This document shows positions 41,741 to 42,901 of a DNA stretch of 42,901 bases, in pieces. Both the position numbers and the translations under genes were made by a program. The stretch is from positions 1 to 42,901 of IMG/VR virus record IMGVR_UViG_3300024431_000009. One strand, 5' to 3'. The notes below the pieces were generated by a model that was not told the DNA's origin, did no database searches, and worked only from the letters and a program-made list of their open reading frames with translations. This DNA comes from a virus. Position 1 is the first letter of the stretch. Each line of letters begins with the position of its first letter.

Positions 41741-42027
41741 TAGTTAGCACCCCCTGGGCTATTTGATTCGTGGATTGTCCCGACCGCGACATTGATTGCG
41801 TTCTCGACTGCATCGGAACGAATCACTTTGAGTTCAGCTTGAAAAGCTTTCGTGGCATCGCCTAGAGCAGCCTGGGTGTCCTTCTGCTGTTGATCGGTCG
41901 CATAGTTGTAGACCAGAAATTCTGCCTTGACCATGCTGGCTCTCTTAGAGGCTCGTTCTTCAATGAGCGAGTCTTGAGCTGCTTGGGCCACATCGACTGC
42001 AGCCTTTAGCGCCGCTAGATCTGCCAT
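41740..42027 (-). CDS. small coiled-coil protein, first gene of the fibre operon
   Basis: Start set to ATG 42027, which has AGGAG seven bases upstream; a longer frame to 42078 lacks support. 95 residues, mostly one helix: LAALKAAVDVAQAAQDSLIE then QQQKDTQAALGDATKAFQAE, heptad-like, with a short flexible end HESNSPGGAN. The palindrome at 42074-42083 lies 46 bases upstream. No family recognised. Confidence 0.6.
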   Translation of the reverse strand: MADLAALKAAVDVAQAAQDSLIEERASKRASMVKAEFLVYNYATDQQQKDTQAALGDATKAFQAELKVIRSDAVENAINVAVGTIHESNSPGGAN

Positions 42028-42073
42028 TTTGTGTCTCCTAGAAATCGTCGTTCCAGGAAAGGATAACACTTCG

Positions 42074-42083
42074 TTCATGTGAA
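42074..42083. promoter_or_regulatory. start-associated palindrome TTCRNNYGAA (copy 10)
   Basis: TTCATGTGAA (in full GTTCATGTGAAC, arms perfect) in the 108-base divergent gap between the fibre operon (start 42027) and whiB (start 42136). It could control either or both. Confidence 0.6.
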
Positions 42084-42135
42084 CAAGGTTCAGATTCTGG
42101 AAATGCTGAAGGACCTCAAGGGATAGACAACAACT

Positions 42136-42453
42136 GTGGTGAAGATTGGTCTAAAGTGTCCGACACAGCTCACGGGGAGACCTTTGCAATTCATTGATGA
42201 CTGGCGCGACAACGCTGCATGTTTGCGACAAGACCCAGCCCTGTTCTTCGACCCCAAGACCGTTGATGCGGCTCTAGCCTTCTGTCATATATGCACCGTC
42301 CGGACAGAATGTCTCACGGACGCGTTGTTGTATGGAGAGACAGGAGTGCGTGGGGGAAAAACAGAACAAGAAAGAGAGGCCAAAACCATTCCGAAACAGA
42401 TTGGTTCTGTGAGGGTGGAAGTGGACTACGCCCTATTCTTTGATGATGTATAG
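42136..42453 (+). CDS. whiB: WhiB-family iron-sulphur transcription regulator
   Basis: 105 residues from GTG 42136 (a second GTG follows at once). WRDNAACLRQDPALFFDP (Cys29) and FCHICTVRTECL (Cys50, Cys53, Cys59) give the C...CxxCx5C set that binds a 4Fe-4S cluster. The usual G(V/I)WGG turn is GVRGG here: the tryptophan is replaced by Arg72. KTEQER and a short basic segment follow. WhiB proteins work with the host's main sigma factor; mycobacteriophage TM4 carries one that blocks host WhiB2 function, so a host-control role is possible. This is the only rightward gene at this end and overlaps the convergent gene at 42433 by 21 bases. Confidence 0.88.
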   Translation: MVKIGLKCPTQLTGRPLQFIDDWRDNAACLRQDPALFFDPKTVDAALAFCHICTVRTECLTDALLYGETGVRGGKTEQEREAKTIPKQIGSVRVEVDYALFFDDV

Positions 42454-42582
42454 CTTCCCGCTCTCCTCGACACCGTAAACCGGTCCCTTCGGAGCAGACT
42501 CCTCAGCCTTCTCCTCTACAACTTCTTCTTTCTCTTCCTTTTCTTGTCCAGGTTCGAAATCGAAGTTTTCTTCTTCGCTCAT
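42433..42582 (-). CDS. 49-residue acidic protein
   Basis: A short gene: ATG 42582 overlaps the stop of the upstream gene (ATGA), stop TAG at 42433-42435. The product is very acidic (EEENFDFEPGQEKEEKEEVV), Glu/Lys-rich in the first 30 residues, then PKGPVYGVEESGKLYIIKE. The tight coupling supports translation. Its 3' end overlaps the end of whiB on the other strand by 21 bases. Function unknown; acidic peptides of this kind are often virion-associated linkers or DNA mimics, but nothing here decides between these. Confidence 0.55.
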   Translation of the reverse strand: MSEEENFDFEPGQEKEEKEEVVEEKAEESAPKGPVYGVEESGKLYIIKE

Positions 42583-42851
42583 TGGATCACCGCCAGGTTG
42601 TATTGTTGATCTATTGGAACAATCGAACCTGTTGTCAGATTCGACACTCGTATGGTGACTTCGTTCTCCGCAGACACATATCCGCTGGCAACCAAGCCAG
42701 CCTCAAGGTCAGGCGCAGACACCACAACTATTTCTCCACCGGTATTGAACACTCCGTTCACCGCGGTAGTCAGCTCCACGTCAGCTCCCGCCCCAATAGA
42801 CCCAAAGTCGAGCATTGGAGTCTTGACGATCGCTCGTTTGCTGGAGGCCAA
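42579..42851 (-). CDS. small beta-rich protein, unknown
   Basis: 90 residues from TTG 42851; an ATG at 42815 would give 78. No good ribosome site is seen for either. KRAIVKTPMLDFGSIGAGAD is followed by beta segments and ISNLTTGSI-like strands (VTIRVSNLTTGSIVPIDQQY). It resembles small structural proteins (Ig-like or decoration-like) by composition only. It begins ten bases after the stop of the preceding gene and overlaps the next start by four bases. Confidence 0.5.
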   Translation of the reverse strand: MASSKRAIVKTPMLDFGSIGAGADVELTTAVNGVFNTGGEIVVVSAPDLEAGLVASGYVSAENEVTIRVSNLTTGSIVPIDQQYNLAVIQ

Positions 42852-42861
42852 AAGCCACCGA

Positions 42862-42901
42862 CTAGAACCAGACGGTTACCCGGAAGGTACCTTCGTCGGG
42901 G
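42862..42901 (-). CDS. 3' end of an unknown leftward gene
   Basis: The last 13 codons of a frame that enters the window from the right and ends PDEGTFRVTVWF then TAG (42864-42862). The spacing of ten bases to the next start and the sensible beta-strand composition support it. The function cannot be judged from this piece. Confidence 0.45.
   Translation of the reverse strand, partial: PDEGTFRVTVWF

Overview
This window is the structural-gene arm of a tailed double-stranded DNA phage with siphovirus-type tail genes. I see no contractile sheath gene. A WhiB-family iron-sulphur regulator (42136-42453) points to an actinobacterial host, because this family is essentially confined to Actinobacteria and their phages. 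Other actinobacterial traits are frequent GTG/TTG starts, a probable leaderless promoter, and ATGA/TAATG start-stop overlaps throughout. Base composition looks near 50 % GC. The host genus cannot be read from the sequence.

Almost everything is transcribed leftwards (minus strand), so the order of expression is from high to low coordinates. 42901-41294: the tail end of an unknown gene, small unknown genes, and whiB on the opposite strand. 41277-33759: two very large repeat proteins (about 21 and 49 copies of a 19-22-residue repeat) flanking a SAM-methyltransferase-like gene. 33738-32855: two small genes, one resembling a baseplate/tail Ig-like domain. 32549-30673: an accessory operon starting at a strong sigma-70-type promoter, with unknown genes, a 35-residue membrane peptide, a LexA-type winged helix and a GT-A-like glycosyltransferase. 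30669-28081: small terminase candidate and large terminase. 28062-23147: unknown gene, portal, prohead protease, scaffold, decoration-like protein and major capsid protein. 23146-22618: a 529-base noncoding stretch with terminators and a possible structured RNA. 22617-18944: head-tail connector and tail-completion genes and the major tail protein. 18969-17228: a 2-oxoglutarate oxygenase and the tail assembly chaperone with a -1 frameshift. 17238-3623: tape measure, tail tip, a tail hub carrying an M15 peptidase, and minor tail/fibre proteins. On the far left, two genes run rightwards (502-3626: a third repeat fibre and a small tail protein), and a RecB/Cas4-type nuclease runs leftwards off the window edge.

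The genes form a coherent packaging, head, connector, tail and adsorption programme. The most unusual signals are: (1) a palindromic motif, TTCRNNYGAA, in most intergenic gaps just upstream of start codons; (2) the shared repeat family in three fibre genes at both ends of the window, one inverted; (3) the structured noncoding segment after the capsid gene; (4) an Asp/Asn-hydroxylase-like enzyme placed between the major tail protein and the tail chaperone.
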